In this document: positions 1-13,017 of the stretch, piece after piece
Layout of the letters: the number at the start of each line of letters is the position of its first letter
Numbering within the stretch: position 1 is the first letter of the stretch
Assembly (NCBI GenBank): GCA_038496675.1
Contig: CM076660.1
Span: 9,423,117 to 9,487,116, forward strand
Length of the DNA stretch: 64,000 nucleotides
Direction: 5' to 3'
From: Rachycentron canadum
Lineage: Eukaryota; Chordata; Actinopteri; Carangiformes; Rachycentridae
The notes under the pieces: model-generated
The model's database searches: none
The model's input: the letters and a program-made list of their open reading frames with translations, nothing else
What the model was told of the DNA's origin: nothing
Position numbers and translations under genes: made by a program

Positions 1-602
1 ACACACTATATATATATATATTTTTTTTTTCTCCACCAAAACCTTCCAAAGCAGTTTTTTTTTTCCAGAAGAAAAACAAGACTTTGACTCATTACTAATT
101 TAGAGTCGGTATGAAATTCAAAGTGATTCTTATGAGCAAGTGATATTTTATGAAGTAAACTGAGATATCTTCATTTCTGTCATTGTAACAATCAGTGACA
201 AGTTAAAGGATAGCGCTGGACTTTTCAAGTCTGTTCCAACAGTCACTTGCTCATATCTACACTAGACAAGTTATAGGCTGCTTTAAACATTCTCTCTATG
301 AAACCTGGCCTGTATGAAAAATGCTTAGAAGATAGGGACGAAACCCCACAGTGCTTTTTTTGTGCAAAGGAAGGCTTTTGAGACTGTGTTTTCCTGCTGG
401 GCTTCAGTAGATTGAGATGTCCTGATGGTTACTTGGAAAAGTGAGTGTGAGGTGTCTTAGATTTAGAGTTTCAAACTTGGCAGGCTCCCTCTTTTTTTTT
501 TTTTTTTAACCTTCAGACTCACTCATTTTAGCTTCACTTTCTATGCGTAATAAGGGTAGACAGAGAAATGTGTTTGCATACAAGTTTTTGGATCATAACT
601 TT

Positions 603-720
603 GGAAAGTACCCACTTGATTTGGCCAACACAGGCAGTTTGTTTTAGCTTGTAATTTTGTATTAGCATCAACTGAACTCTGGGAAAGAAGTTTGCAGAGC
701 ATGAAGACTGGATTTTACTG
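603..720 (+). repeat. Copy of an unclassified dispersed repeat (element B)
   Basis: Starts GGAAAGTACCCACTTGATTT and continues GGCCAACACAGGCAGT. The later part (TGCAGAGCATGAAGACTGGA at about 693-712) parallels the reverse complement of the block at 11760-11969 (TGCACAGAACAAGAACTGTGG). I know closely similar sequence as a dispersed repeat in fish genomes but cannot name the family. Confidence 0.55.
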
Positions 721-1816
721 CTCGTGTTTATGTGGTGGAAGGGGTAATTTTGTTTATTACATTTCATAATATAATATTGTGGAATATAATATCAGTATGA
801 ATGCAATATAGGAAAGTGTAGTGCCCACATCCACTTGATAAAATCTGAATGTCACCTGTTAAGCAAGAGTACTTTTCAGTGTGAGTTTAACTTGATTAGA
901 AAATCTGACAGTCACACTGTCTGTGACATTTAATGCTCTGGCGAAATAAACAGACTAAAGAATTTGTGTTCAATATTGTCTTTAACTGAACATCCTAAAT
1001 TAGCTAATCCTATTTAAATGGTGTCATGTGATCCACACTTTCTTTTACTCATGAACTATGAATACTGTGATGGCTGCTATGATGATAATCCAATGATAAT
1101 CCAATATATATGCAAATTCCTCACAAGCGCAATAAAGATGATGCTTCGAGATGCATTATTAATATGTTTCCATACCGACCAAAGCAGAAGTCAGAACCAA
1201 ATGATCACAGAACTTTAACTCAAGAACGTTAACTTCTTAAGACTCATCAAAGTCAAAACCCTCTTTGAAGTGGATCAAGGAAAATGTAAATAGGATTTGG
1301 ACTTGAGCTCAAGTACAAAGAAAAGTTCTCATACCTTCATGTAAAGTTTAATCATGTCAGTCAACTAATTTAACTGAAGGTGTAGAACTTCTAAAAGGTA
1401 TAAAACATTCATGTTAAACCTGTTAAACAATTAGTTTCATTTACACTTACATGTGCATTTGCATGTGCAGACATTTAACCAGCACAGATGTGCTAATGAA
1501 TAATGTCAGCTGCTGTTTGTACAGCTGCTGTAAAAAAAAAAAAAATGCAACGTTCAGTCTGAACTGGTTACCTTTATATACTCTCTTTATAACGACTTTG
1601 TAATGGAGACACTTATAAGCCTCTCCTTTCTTACTGTAGTGGACAACGTGACGTTTTGATCAAATATTTATTGCAGGGAGAACTGACAAAATATTGCCCC
1701 GGTGCCAAGAGAAACGAAGCAGGGGAGGGCTTTCTCCCAACTTCATCTCAACTATCAACTATGCACCACTGGGTGTTAGGGGGAGTCAAGGGAAATGATT
1801 GAGGTCAGCTGTGTTC

Positions 1817-1859
1817 GGTGTGGACTGCACCAGCATATTCTGCTGGTGCAGTCCACACC
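1817..1859. repeat. Perfect short hairpin, 19-bp arms and 5-base loop
   Basis: The left arm GGTGTGGACTGCACCAGCA (1817-1835) is followed by loop TATTC (1836-1840) and the exact reverse complement (1841-1859). All 19 pairs match and about 60 percent are G or C, in an otherwise AT-rich region. It does not extend further on either side. It is shorter than a usual microRNA precursor. It could be a recent inverted duplication, a transposon tip or a small structured RNA; nothing in the sequence decides. Confidence 0.9.
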
Positions 1860-4800
1860 TTATCTTTGTTTTTTTAATGGTTATATATTTTTCCTCCTGT
1901 TTGATGTCTGGTTTATACCTGTCTAAAGCTTTGATATCGTAAAAATGTATTACTTCTACCAGCCAGCTAACGTTCTCCCCTTATGTCTGTCTTATTCTGA
2001 CTCCCTCTGTCACATGGTTCATGTCATAGTTTACTTCCTCTGTTTCATTTTCCATCTATTGCCATCAAACTTACTTTAGTTGTCAAATACATATAAGCCC
2101 TAATATACATAAAATAATAACTAATACGACATCTATCATGTTTCTTCAAATCACACTCCCACTCAAACATGATGGAAATTACATACTAATGGTCTGTAAA
2201 GCAGCAATTAAGGATGTATGGTGTGGTTATATAATTTAATATTTCAGTTTGAATGTTGGATGCTTATCCTGCATGACAAATGCTAACACAGTGATTCTCA
2301 ACCTTTTAAATGTGATGACAAACTTGTATGTGAGGTATGAAAATTTGAAGGATCACCTGTATATCCAAGGATTGAGTTTAAGGATTTAAAGCCTGGTGCA
2401 CTGGGCTTAGTTGGCTTTTTTTCCCCCCGCATTTTGGCTAACGTTCAGCTTCTGGCTATTGAGGATGCATTTGCGTGACATGGAAGTGCAAGCTATGGTT
2501 TAATGAGATAGCAGCATTTCTATTTCTGCAAGCTGCTTGACAAAGCTTAGGTTTGGTCACGTCGACCTATCCTTGAGGAAGAGAGTGAATTACTACCTGC
2601 TAAGTCAATCTGCAGTTTCACTGAATAAGAGCTTCAGGTAAATGCATTAGATTTCAACCTCAATTCATGTCCTTGTAGGCCATTTGCCCTGGCATACTGA
2701 AAACCACAGAGCTGAATAAGAAGTCATACCATGCCCTCGTGGATTCGAATCTACTCTCAACATTCAACATGTTTTTCGCTTTACCCGAGAAAGACCCAGC
2801 AAATCTAAGCACGCGGTCCTCTATGGTTTGGCTCAGCACCAAACTCATTGTCTAGTGGAAAAGATCAGAACTTTGTGACACCCAGAATCAATTTCCTTTG
2901 TGAACAATGTTCTGCTAATGCAGGGAACACTTTGACATTTTAAATAAGAAAGTGTCAATTTGAAAGTTGTTGGAGAGGCATTAAAAGCGATCAATGTGTC
3001 GTGCAGGATATTGTCAACGCGCCGAATAGGAGCCGTTTCAAGAGTGATTAGTTTGATGTGCCTCTGCCAGACAACAATGTTTGATAGATTGTCAAGTCTG
3101 CATCATTACCACCACCGCTTGCCTTTAATCTTGATTCATGCTGCTTCTATCAAATCCTCCACCATCTCCTCCCACGACCCCTTTGCTATTGCACTGGTCT
3201 CCAAGACAGATATCAAATGAGATTATGAAACCACCACGCTGATTTTGAAGGAGGAGGTGCAGTGCTCCATTAAGAGGCCAGACGCAGCATAAGAAAGACA
3301 GTCATCGGTCATTCTGTGGATGTATTGAGTCGACCTGTTATCTGTTCTCCACCTCTCATCCCTGATCAAACACAACAGGCACTCCAAAACAAATACCCGT
3401 CTATCCTGTGGGACAGACATCTTTTCTGGGTCACAGCTCGGATGAAAACGACCTTGACACTCACTGCGGAAGCAAACACTCAACATGAATTATACTACAA
3501 GGGCTAGAAGGACCTAATGAAGCCTTCATAGAGTGTTTGAGTAACGTAATGAACCGTGCATGCAGTGGACAAGTAAGCTATGACTGAATCAATAGTAAAT
3601 TTCATTGGATGGTGTGACAGTATACTTCCTCATCAACAAGGCTCATTTGGCGGATGAAATGGGCTATAGGATTCCTTTTTTGTCATATTTGTTGTTTACT
3701 TGTGCTGTGGTTGCATGTCCTTTCGTGAGCAAGCTCTCTTCCCCTCCCTTATCCTAAAATGATGGAAGGAAAGCATGATGTCCTCAATCCTGGCCACATA
3801 ATGAACAAGGCAGGGACTTGGCATGCTCGCAATCCTCCTTCGCCAACTGCAGCGGGGAGCACATAGATGGTGTATATATGTACTGTATGTGACTACCCGT
3901 CATCATCACATGTCTCGAGGGGGTCTGATAAATTGAACATGCTTGTAAGATTAATTGGCAAAGGGAAGCTTCACAAAGCACTTAATAATCACTGCTAATT
4001 GCTCAATTCATTACAATCTGATTGGGAAGCCACATCAGGGTCTTTGCTACATGGCAGCAACAGCAGGCATGCATGCTGTCACATGAGCCAGATCTGTGTC
4101 AGTCTACAGAAGCATCCTCTGCAGAGCAATATGAAGAAGAGAAGAGCGTATAGTATATGAAAAAAAAAGACTCTCAGGGAATGTCATAAAGGGATCAAAT
4201 GACACAAATACCAGTATAGGTGGTAATGATGTAATAATTGCAAGGCTCTTTATGAATGTACCTAGGCATGAGGAGTAGACTACAGAGCTTTTTCAAACAT
4301 TAAAAACAGCATGAAAAGCCCTGCTACCCTATACTTTAAAAGAAAGATGGCGTGGAAAGACTGAAAGAATAGAATGAATTTTAGATCACCAGTGTCAGTT
4401 TGTAGAGGGCTCATCAATAGAATAAACCAAATGCATATGCAAGTCCTTCATCTAAAAAACATCTTTCATTTAATGTCTGAAGTCTCAGCCAGTATTCATA
4501 CCCAGTTCTTTTGTCTTTGCTGTCTTTCAGTTTATTTCTTAATGGGCTTCATGAGGTCATCCACTATGTCTAAAAAAAACAAAACAAAAAACAACTGTTC
4601 AATTAAAATAAAAGTTAAAAAGAAATGGAGGTAAGATAAATTGTCATCTTCATCACTGTATCCCTTTGGTCTTCTCCCTGACAGTAATTGTGCGTAGTAC
4701 AATTGAGGAATTGCATATAAAGATTTTTTTATAACAGCGGCCAACTTGTGAACCCAAGTACAACTAGAGCGCACATGTCTGCCAAGGCTGAACAGTCCTA

Positions 4801-4897
4801 TCTTTTCTTTTCCACTGCAGCTTTATTTACTCAGCATCTTTAATCCTTGAGGAGGGCAGCTGTATGATTTTATTACCTGTTGTATGCAATTATATAA

Positions 4898-4925
4898 ATT
4901 CATACAGCTCTACAACTGTATGAAT
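4898..4925. repeat. Inverted repeat, 10-bp perfect arms and 8-base loop
   Basis: ATTCATACAG, loop CTCTACAA, CTGTATGAAT. AT-rich and isolated, so it may be chance. Confidence 0.65.
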
Positions 4926-6702
4926 GGCCTTCTATATCACAACAGCAATTGTTATTGTGTAATATTATTAGTTTTATGTTAAATAAAATGCTGATGTAAG
5001 TGCTCCTTAATGCTGCTAGTGCCAGATGCACAAGTACAACTCTGTATGTGATGCAGATTCAGCATTTTCTATCACCACATCTGGATTAGATTATTATCTG
5101 GATCTTTGCCAGATTATACAAACTCATACGTATCAACATTGTAAATATTTGTTTGACATTAACTTCCTTACAGAACAAGCGCCAAGCGCCTGTTTTAGTG
5201 AACTGTGTTTACAAAGTAGTGTTCTTCCTCATAGTCTAATATTCTTTCTCAGTTTTCACAAAGGGAAATCTTTCTTTGATGTAGTATTTATTGGATGTCT
5301 GAGAGAGTAAAGGAACATGTATAAATAGATGGGGAACATCAAGTTCTAATTAAAAAGAGAAAGCTGAAGTGACTTCAAGTTCACTGTCTTTACCAATAAA
5401 CAATATCTGCATATTTTTTCCATACATGCTAACCATAAAACTAGAGTTACTGTATCATAATGCAAAGCAGTCTACTCACTGCTTACTTTAACTGTTAATG
5501 CACTATTATTAAATATGTTGCGTCACAACTTCAGAGTGAGAAAGAAATAGAAGACAAATAGAGTGTTTTTTTTTTTACTGGCCTCATTGCAGGTGGTTGA
5601 GATAAGAGATAAAAAAGTAATGTTACTTGCTGTTAATAGCGTCTGTCACTGTGAAATGGGTCTGGCTGGAGCAGTGATGTAATTACCTGTGCACCTTTGG
5701 TTAGATATGTATTTTTTGAAGTGAAGATCGACATCAAATCAAATAACTGCATCCATACTAAAAGTCTGTAGCATTTACACTTGGAAAACATGCGTAAACA
5801 ATAAAACTTCCCTACAAAAATGCACTTACAATAAACAGAAAGCATAAAAACTCATGTCCTTAGCTATACTGCACATAGGCTTAGGGGCATCCTCAGAGCA
5901 CAGGCGCACATCCCTTAACGTGAGATTTTCTCTCTGGGAAGAATCAATTTTTTGCTCATTAAGTGTTTGCATTCTCGGTCTCTTCTCAGCTATAAACAAA
6001 CTCTTCCCCCAGAGCAATTCTTAACAGTTACTTTTATTTAGCTGATGCCATAAAACTTCATTTCACAATTTACCCTGGAAACCTACAATAGAATAACAAC
6101 AACTTGAGATCATAAGAAGGACTCTAATTGAGAGTGGTTCAGGTGACTGACACATCCATCTGGAGCAAGGTGGTGAAACCGTATGAACAGATGTGAAGAT
6201 GTAATAATCATTACAAAGAAAATCTTTTATATACTTAAAGGATAAAGTAGTAATAGTTTATTTTGACACATTTGCTGAATTCAAATTGAATATTGATTCA
6301 TGTTTAAGCTGTTTACACTGTCCTAGTAGTATTGTTGCATTTGCTAATGAATGCATATTTTAAATTATTAAGTACATATATGCACCATATTAGCAACAAC
6401 CATATTATTCCTACGCCATGTTCCTTGGAGACACTGATCTGAACACTTTAATTTTCATTCACTGGTCTTAAAATGAAGAATTTAATGCAAAATATTGTGG
6501 TGGTAGAGGCTCCTTTAAGCATATGTTGAGATTTCACATAATAAGTGAAGCATTTGATCTGCTGGTTGCACTGAAGGGAAATTCAGGGGATTGCCAAAGT
6601 AAGTCGGATTCATTATCTAGGGTGATGATTATCAAAATATCATGGGCGTTGCCATCATGACAGCCACGTCTCCGGCATGGCTACAAATACCAAGTGTGCA
6701 AC

Positions 6703-6731
6703 TTATATGTGCATTGTCCTTGCACATATAA
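6703..6731. repeat. Inverted repeat, 11-bp perfect arms and 7-base loop
   Basis: TTATATGTGCA, loop TTGTCCT, TGCACATATAA. A further GTGC/GCAC pair outside a three-base internal loop extends it to about 43 bases. No function is inferred. Confidence 0.75.
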
Positions 6732-9700
6732 ACAGCACTTTCAGCTGGTTGGTGTGACTGGTTGGAGATGGAATAGGGCCCTGGGTGTCTACAGTAGTCG
6801 TTTGCCTCTGAATAAAACACCATCAGATGTAAATATTTTCAGTGCTGTTCCTCCTGATTTATTCAGTAATATGCAGAATCATCATCACACTTTTCATCAG
6901 AATATTTATTTTGCCTTTACCTGACAACCTGACAGATTATTCTTCAATAGGCTTCTGAGGTTCATAATGCACCTAAAAGTTCAGTCTTGGATTAAGCCAA
7001 GTTGACAGAGAAATCCTTGAGATGATAAGTGTCTTTGTATCAAAGCACTCAGACAAATGATAGTGCTCTGCTTGCCCACACAGCTACTTGGTGGGACAGG
7101 CCACTTTCTGACAAAGGCAGAAAACACATGGGTGGAAAAGGTAATTGTCCTCTCTTCTTCTTGACATCTTTGATGTTTGGTAAGCGAAAGACAAAATATG
7201 AAGTGGCATATCTTCTCTCTCCATAAAACAAGGCTATAGTTATTGTGAAATTTACCCTTTGAGGTCTGTTCATTTAATGAGAACCTGGGGTTACCTACAA
7301 GACAATGCTGCTTCCCTGCCCTCATAATCACGTATAGAAATAAATCCTTTCATGAAGCCGCAAACCTATTTATTTTAGAAACAATATTGGGTGAATTCCA
7401 GGTGATGCAGTGGAAGCTGCTGTGCAAAAAAAAAAAAAAAAATCTGCACTGCTGGCCAGGCCAAGCCAAGCATGCTGTGGCATAAATAGTGGAGTAACTT
7501 TTTTTTCTGAATGCATTGGTCTGTAATATTACTGGAACTGCTTCTTTATAGCACAAGGTCATTGCAAACATAGGTGACTATCAACCAAGATTCAAGGTTG
7601 CATGCACATGAATCAATGTTTTTTCACTGATTGGAGGCAGTAATGTGCAAAAAAGCTTACATGGATAGTGAAAACTTTTCTAGGAACTTAAGTCATTTAA
7701 CACATTTTAGTGTGGACATTAAATTTAAAATAATAAAGAATAATATTTCATTTGTGTGCAAAAAAAAAAAAAAAATATATATATATATGTTCGTTGTGCA
7801 TTTGAATTTTCTGTCTGGCTGTGTAGGTTATACAGTCATTAGTTAAGTTGTAAAAGTGCCTCCACTTCCTTCTAGGCAAATCTCTCAAATTCAGACCTGC
7901 ACAAGTCTTTTTGAACTTTGAGAACTGCTAACGGTGCTGAATGTAATCCTTTCCATATTTATTGTATAAGTAAACACTAATGGAGGTAAGCAGTATAGAT
8001 CTGAAAAAGAATGATTCCTGACAGGAAATCTATTTTGTCTACACAGCAAGCATGCAGCTTAAGGCTCTATTTCTGAGACAATACACATTCCCTCTCTCTT
8101 CAGTGAATCCCCATGTCATCAGAAATCCCTTTCTCTTTCATCTTCATCTTTTCAAAACACTTAATTAGCTAAAACCACCATATTCCCCAAGCCACTGGTA
8201 TAGAAAATATATGGCACCTGGAAAAAAAAAAAAGTTTCACACTTCACATCTTCTTATTGTGGAATGATTAACACACAAACACAAGCATGTGTGCAAAAAC
8301 AGACGCTCACAAATGCAGTCTAATTTAGCTTCCTGTGTTTTGATGATTTTTGATGAAAATGATTGCCTTGATATAGATGAGTGGTTGTAATTATTTTCAA
8401 ATCAAAAATGTTATAAAATCAACATCTTATGCTCCAGATATGCTTGTTTAAATGGATGTTTTGAGAAGATTATCATCTGGAATGCTTTGTGTCACACACA
8501 GATATCAGAATTACGAGGACGAGTTGCTTTGGAGACACAGAAAAGCCAAGGCCTGGTTTAAAAAAAAAAAAAAGGATGCTTTCTGTTAACTGTAGTTGTT
8601 AGGTGACTTCAGTGCACTTCACTCTTGGAGTGGGCTATGTGTTCGGCTGATCGCCAACATCAATCAAGGCTCATTTCAGACATACATACATATAGATATA
8701 ATGCAGAATTGCCCTTGTATGTCTTTGTATCTCTTTATATGTACCATTCAGCTTTAACTATGTAATTATTTGACTTTCCCACTGGCGCAACCTTGAAGAG
8801 AACAACCACTAAATCCCTGCTTGCTGGATTTTCGTTTGATAGGGTTAAGGGAGACCAGGGTTTTTATGAAGCTTTATTCAGTTCCCACAGTAGCGCTTTT
8901 TCTCAGGTGCCTGCTACAGGGCCTTTTACTGAAAAGCATCTTACATTCACTTGTTGCGTTCTTCTTTTCCTCATATGCAATTCACCTCAAGCTAATGAGG
9001 ATGGATTCAAAGGTGTGGAGAGACAGTGGGTACTCTTTCTCCCCAGATGAAAAATGAAGCTGTCACTCTCCTCAAGTGTTACTGGTCATTTCAGGCTGCA
9101 CAGCATCCATATTTGCTTTGCCACCTGTGCTCCAAGCTGTCTCCAAGTAGCTGTAATAACTCCATCAACACCTGGTCAGAAAAGTCACCAGCAGGGGGTG
9201 GTGTTTATCCTCCCAATGTCAGATGAAACATCATGGGGAGTCAAGATGGGCAGATGCGGGAAGTGTGGTCCTGATTAATCGTCCGTCTGTCTCTCTGTCT
9301 GTCTGTCTTTCCAAGTAGTACAACATCTGATTTCCTCTTATGTCTTATTTATAGGCATCCTGGACAGGTGTTTGAGTGGTTTAGTTTTTACTCAATTTGG
9401 AATACCACTCAATCTAATGTAGTGTTTTTCACATTAACATCCATTTGACTGCTGCATTTCCTGCATTATATGTTGTAGCATGAGTAAGTCAGATGGTTTT
9501 CACCAACTGACTCCTCCTCCTCCAGTCAGCACTTCATTATGAACTCTGTCTGGGTTTAAGGATTTGCGAGGGCAGTCAGCTTATTACCCAAAATTGCAAC
9601 TCATGCATGGTGCTTGGCTGTCCTTCTCCTTTGACAAAGGCTTGTTTTCTCTCTCAGTGATGGTGGGAGGAATCAGATGAGGCTTTGAAGTGGAGGGTGC

Positions 9701-10110
9701 CACAAACACACAACCAAGCTGTTAATGAACAGCCTCTGTGAGGAACACAATGCTTTTGTTCCATTGGTTGGTTGTTTGGTTGGGTGGGTGGGTTGCCGAA
9801 GTGTCTGCAGGGATATGGAAGATGTGAGAGGTTTTGAAGTCGAGTCATTTATTCTAGGCTGTCAGCTTCCTTTGCCTCCTCCTCTGTCTATACATCCCTC
9901 TATTCTTTTTTTTTTTTTTTTTTTTTCCAGTCCACTTTTGTCTCTGGAGCTGCTCCTGTCTCACTGCTCCCAAGACACTTGGCCAGCAGCATTTATTTAG
10001 CAGTTGTTTAGCTGTTTTTGTGTGGCAATCTGCTCTGTCTTGTGTGCTTTTGTGGCTTTATATTGTGTTTGAGTGTATGCTATTCCCATATGCAAACCCC
10101 TTTAAAGGCA

Positions 10111-10130
10111 GTGTGTGTGTGTGTGTGTGT
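10111..10130. repeat. (GT)n microsatellite
   Basis: About ten GT units. Confidence 0.9.
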
Positions 10131-11759
10131 TACTCTGCACTTGCACTTCAAAGGCAGGCTTTAAGAAAGCTTCTCTGTGCTGTCTCATGCAACTCTTGCC
10201 CCTTTAATGAGGTTTCATCCTTCCCAAGACTTTGTGGATAACAAGACAGAGTTTGTGGAGAAAGGAGATATGTATTTATTCTTGTTTGTAGTGTTGGTAT
10301 TACAGAACATACAGTTTTAAAAAGGACTACGTTATCACTCAATCACCTCATATATTACAAACTTTCATGCTGCAATAATTTGAGGAAATTGAGTGCATCT
10401 TAACTTTATAGGCAGTGTACTTTTTCCTGAGCAAGATGAACATTTCTAAATAAATTTAAAGTGAGAAATAGGCTGTGCACTTACGCAGTCATGCTTCATT
10501 TCGACTTGAATGCTTCAATCAAAAATACCTTGATTAAAAATTGTTCGAGTTTTCGGAGACACTGTGTCATGTCAACAGGCAACTTGCTCTCAACAGACTA
10601 ATGATTGGTCCAAGTTCCACCTGCTTAGCGTGACTGATTCTGCAGATTGATTTTTCCCAGACTGAGCAGCCTTATATTTCAAAACTAAACATGCTATTTT
10701 TTTTTTTTTTTTGCACTAGTTAGGGTAAAGCTGTGCATTCATTTCATGTCAACCTTTCTTTGTCAAAAGGGGGCTATTTGAAAGTTTTCTCCATTTCCAG
10801 ATTTTCTCTACTGCCAAACAAAAGTTTGAGTGGATGGTGGTGATTATCGGTTCACAAGAACTTTGACCATAATTTTCTAGTAGGTACAAGAGGTAATAAT
10901 ACATCCTCTGAGCAGCACTATGTCTTCAGGGCAGATTAGCAGCTACAGTAAGTCAATATTGAAAAACGATGAGTTGGGGTTAGCATGCTACCTTCAGTTG
11001 AAGAAAAAACGTGATAGACATTGAAGTTGCCACAACTGGAGACAGCTATTGGTGAATAAATGAAGAAAGTTTGATGCTTCCAGACTGGAAAGTGAACTGT
11101 GGTTAATGCTAACAGTGGGTATGTAGCAATAGCAAAACTTACAAATAGGTCCTTTAACATTTGATTGGATGTGTCTGTAGAAACATTACCCAGTTCACCT
11201 ACCCTTTGACTGACTTATAGAGATGTATAGAGATGTATGTTGAGCTGTAGGGGAACAGGTGCAGTAAGTAACAGTAAGTGCTGTCTCCTGGTAAATTGCT
11301 GCTTTTACAGGAACAGCATGTAATAGCATGTTTAAGCATAAATTGCGTAAGTGAGCCTCCATTAGATTCTTATCAAGAGCCTATTTCCATTAGTTATAGG
11401 GTGCATTGATCAGATTCTGGCAAGTGTGTCTGGCAAGTGCATTTCCACGGAGTCAGCAGGATTGTGTGTGTGCATGTGTTTGTGTGTCCTGTATGTGTGA
11501 TGTGTAGGGCTGTGTGACTTTTTTCTGTTCACTTCTGTTGAGACAAACAACTCGAGCTGATTAACTGCACTTTATTAAGGAAATGCTTTTGTGGTTTATC
11601 TAATCTTAACTACCAACCTCAAAAAAAAAAAAAAAAAGTGGCTTCTCCGTTTACTCCACTGGCTTTCTCAGTTTACAAAACCAATCAAGTTTGGACTTAA
11701 AGACAGGTTCATATTTTTACAAGTCTTCCTTAAAAGATTATTCATGTACTTGTGTCTCT

Positions 11760-11969
11760 CTCACACCAAGAGAGTTATTGTTCACTGTAATTGTTTCTCC
11801 ACTCCACTCCTGGTCTGCAATGAGATCTCTCCTTTAAGCAGTTTTAGTGTAAGTGATGCAGTGCTAAATCCACAGTTCTTGTTCTGTGCAAAAATGCTTT
11901 GTAAAGTGCAGCTAAAGCTAATTTGAGGCTCCAACAGTCTGCGTTAGCCAAACCAAGTGGGTATCCTCC
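11760..11969 (-). repeat. Copy of dispersed repeat element B, inverted orientation
   Basis: Read on the minus strand it begins GGAGGATACCCACTTGGTTT and runs through GACTGTTGGAGCCTCA, then an AAGAACTGTGGATTTAGC stretch to about 11760. The first 46 bases align with 12069-12114 on the plus strand at 36 of 46 positions, making a large inverted repeat. It has no coding capacity. Confidence 0.6.
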
Positions 11970-12068
11970 AAAGTTACACTAGTACAGAATTCCCTCTTTG
12001 TGTAACCATCTCTCTGCAGCAGCTTAGTTCATAGAAGCGCTAATTTCACACACAAAAGGCACAAGTCC

Positions 12069-12114
12069 GGAAGATACCCACTTGATTCATCTAACTCAAA
12101 CTGCTCAAGCCTCA
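12069..12114 (+). repeat. Second, partial copy of element B facing the first
   Basis: GGAAGATACCCACTTGATTC to AAGCCTCA. It is the plus-strand partner of 11924-11969, with a 99-base spacer between the arms. Similarity fades after the 46 bases, so this copy is truncated or diverged. Confidence 0.6.
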
Positions 12115-12539
12115 CAGCTACAGATTGAGGGCTGTGGAGTTTGCCCACCATCATTTGCACTGAAATCCTGCAGCTGGTATTGACAAGAAAAAACAATTAC
12201 AGCGACAAATAAACCTTTCCATGTATGTACGGGCGTGTGAGTTCTGTGTTGAGATAAACCTGACATTTGGTGAAGCTATGGTTATTGGTGCTGCTAAAGA
12301 GGAATATTATGTAACATGGGAATCAGATTACTTGTTTTTGGGTGTACATACCTGGCTGGTTCGGTTAAGGTTTGTTTAGTTCTTGTTTCAAGGTAAAAAC
12401 AGCAGAGTGCAAGTGAGATTTGAAAATGGGAGGGAGATTTGAATTGCAAGTGTCTAATGGATTGGTCCAGTAGCCTGGGGCTTAAGCAGGATCACCTTGA
12501 AGAAGTGATGTTCAGGGACTTCTGTTGGCACGGCAGGTG

Positions 12540-12960
12540 TGGGCAAATGAGTGCGGTGTGTTACCAAACAAGTCAGAAACTCACTGTGGCTATAAAACAT
12601 GGCGCTTGGAATGGCTGCTCTTTGTTGGGGTGCCAGAGCTAGTTCAGGAGTTGGACCGATATCAAATACATATTCATGGTTTCGCCTCTGCATATGGCAG
12701 AAGCTTGTGAATAAACCTCCTGGGCAGAGGCTGAACTCAACCACTTTCTGGAGCTCCACAATGTCAGAAATGTCAGGCATGTGTGAGGAGATTTATGAAT
12801 GTCCCATCCCCAGAAAAGACAGGAGGGCCAGCTCTATGTGATCCTCTTTGAAGGAGGTTCTGGTAGTCAGTTAAGGAGTGTGGTGCTCTCTCTGGGCTGG
12901 GAGCAAATGGCTGCTATAAGTGAACTAGTTCAAGTATCCCTGGTTCTTTTTTTCTTCTTT
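12540..12960 (+). mobile_element. Internally deleted LINE relic (RTE/Rex3-like), endonuclease start joined to a reverse-transcriptase end
   Basis: In one frame the stretch KTWRLEWLL...VPELVQELDRYQIHI (about 12588-12690) matches the N-terminal AP-endonuclease motif of fish LINEs (KVPELVQELDRYRLDI type). About 150 bases later LGWEQMAAISELVQVS (about 12890-12940) matches the segment near the end of the reverse transcriptase (VGGELLPQVEEFKYL type). In a complete element these parts lie more than 2 kb apart. The frame is broken and the element is dead. The clade name is recalled from fish repeats, not computed. A (TA)n tract and ATGGATGGAT follow at 12973-13026. Confidence 0.65.
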
Positions 12961-12969
12961 TCAGAACTT

Positions 12970-12972
<3 letters not shown>

Positions 12973-13011
<39 letters not shown>
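12973..13011. repeat. (TA)n microsatellite
   Basis: About 19 TA units directly after the LINE relic, followed by AATAAAATGGATGGAT. Confidence 0.95.

Positions 13012-13017
<6 letters not shown>

Larger units (their letters stand above)
1..11759. other. Intergenic DNA without recognisable genes
   Basis: AT-rich sequence. Apart from the element-B copy at 603 and the hairpins near 1.8, 4.9 and 6.7 kb, I see only homopolymer runs (for example A-runs at 7426, 7760 and 8560, T-run at 9906-9926) and short chance frames. The 116-codon minus-strand frame at 6981-7331 has no domain and no splice context that I trust. The block 10900-11160 has the look of another dispersed fish repeat, but I cannot name it. 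Confidence 0.7.

Noticed and set aside
2735..2765. GGATTCGAATCT resembling a tRNA B box
   Set aside because: No A box at the right distance and no acceptor stem can be drawn.
6981..7331. 116-codon minus-strand frame
   Set aside because: No domain and no convincing flanking splice sites; overlapping frames on both strands show similar chance openness.
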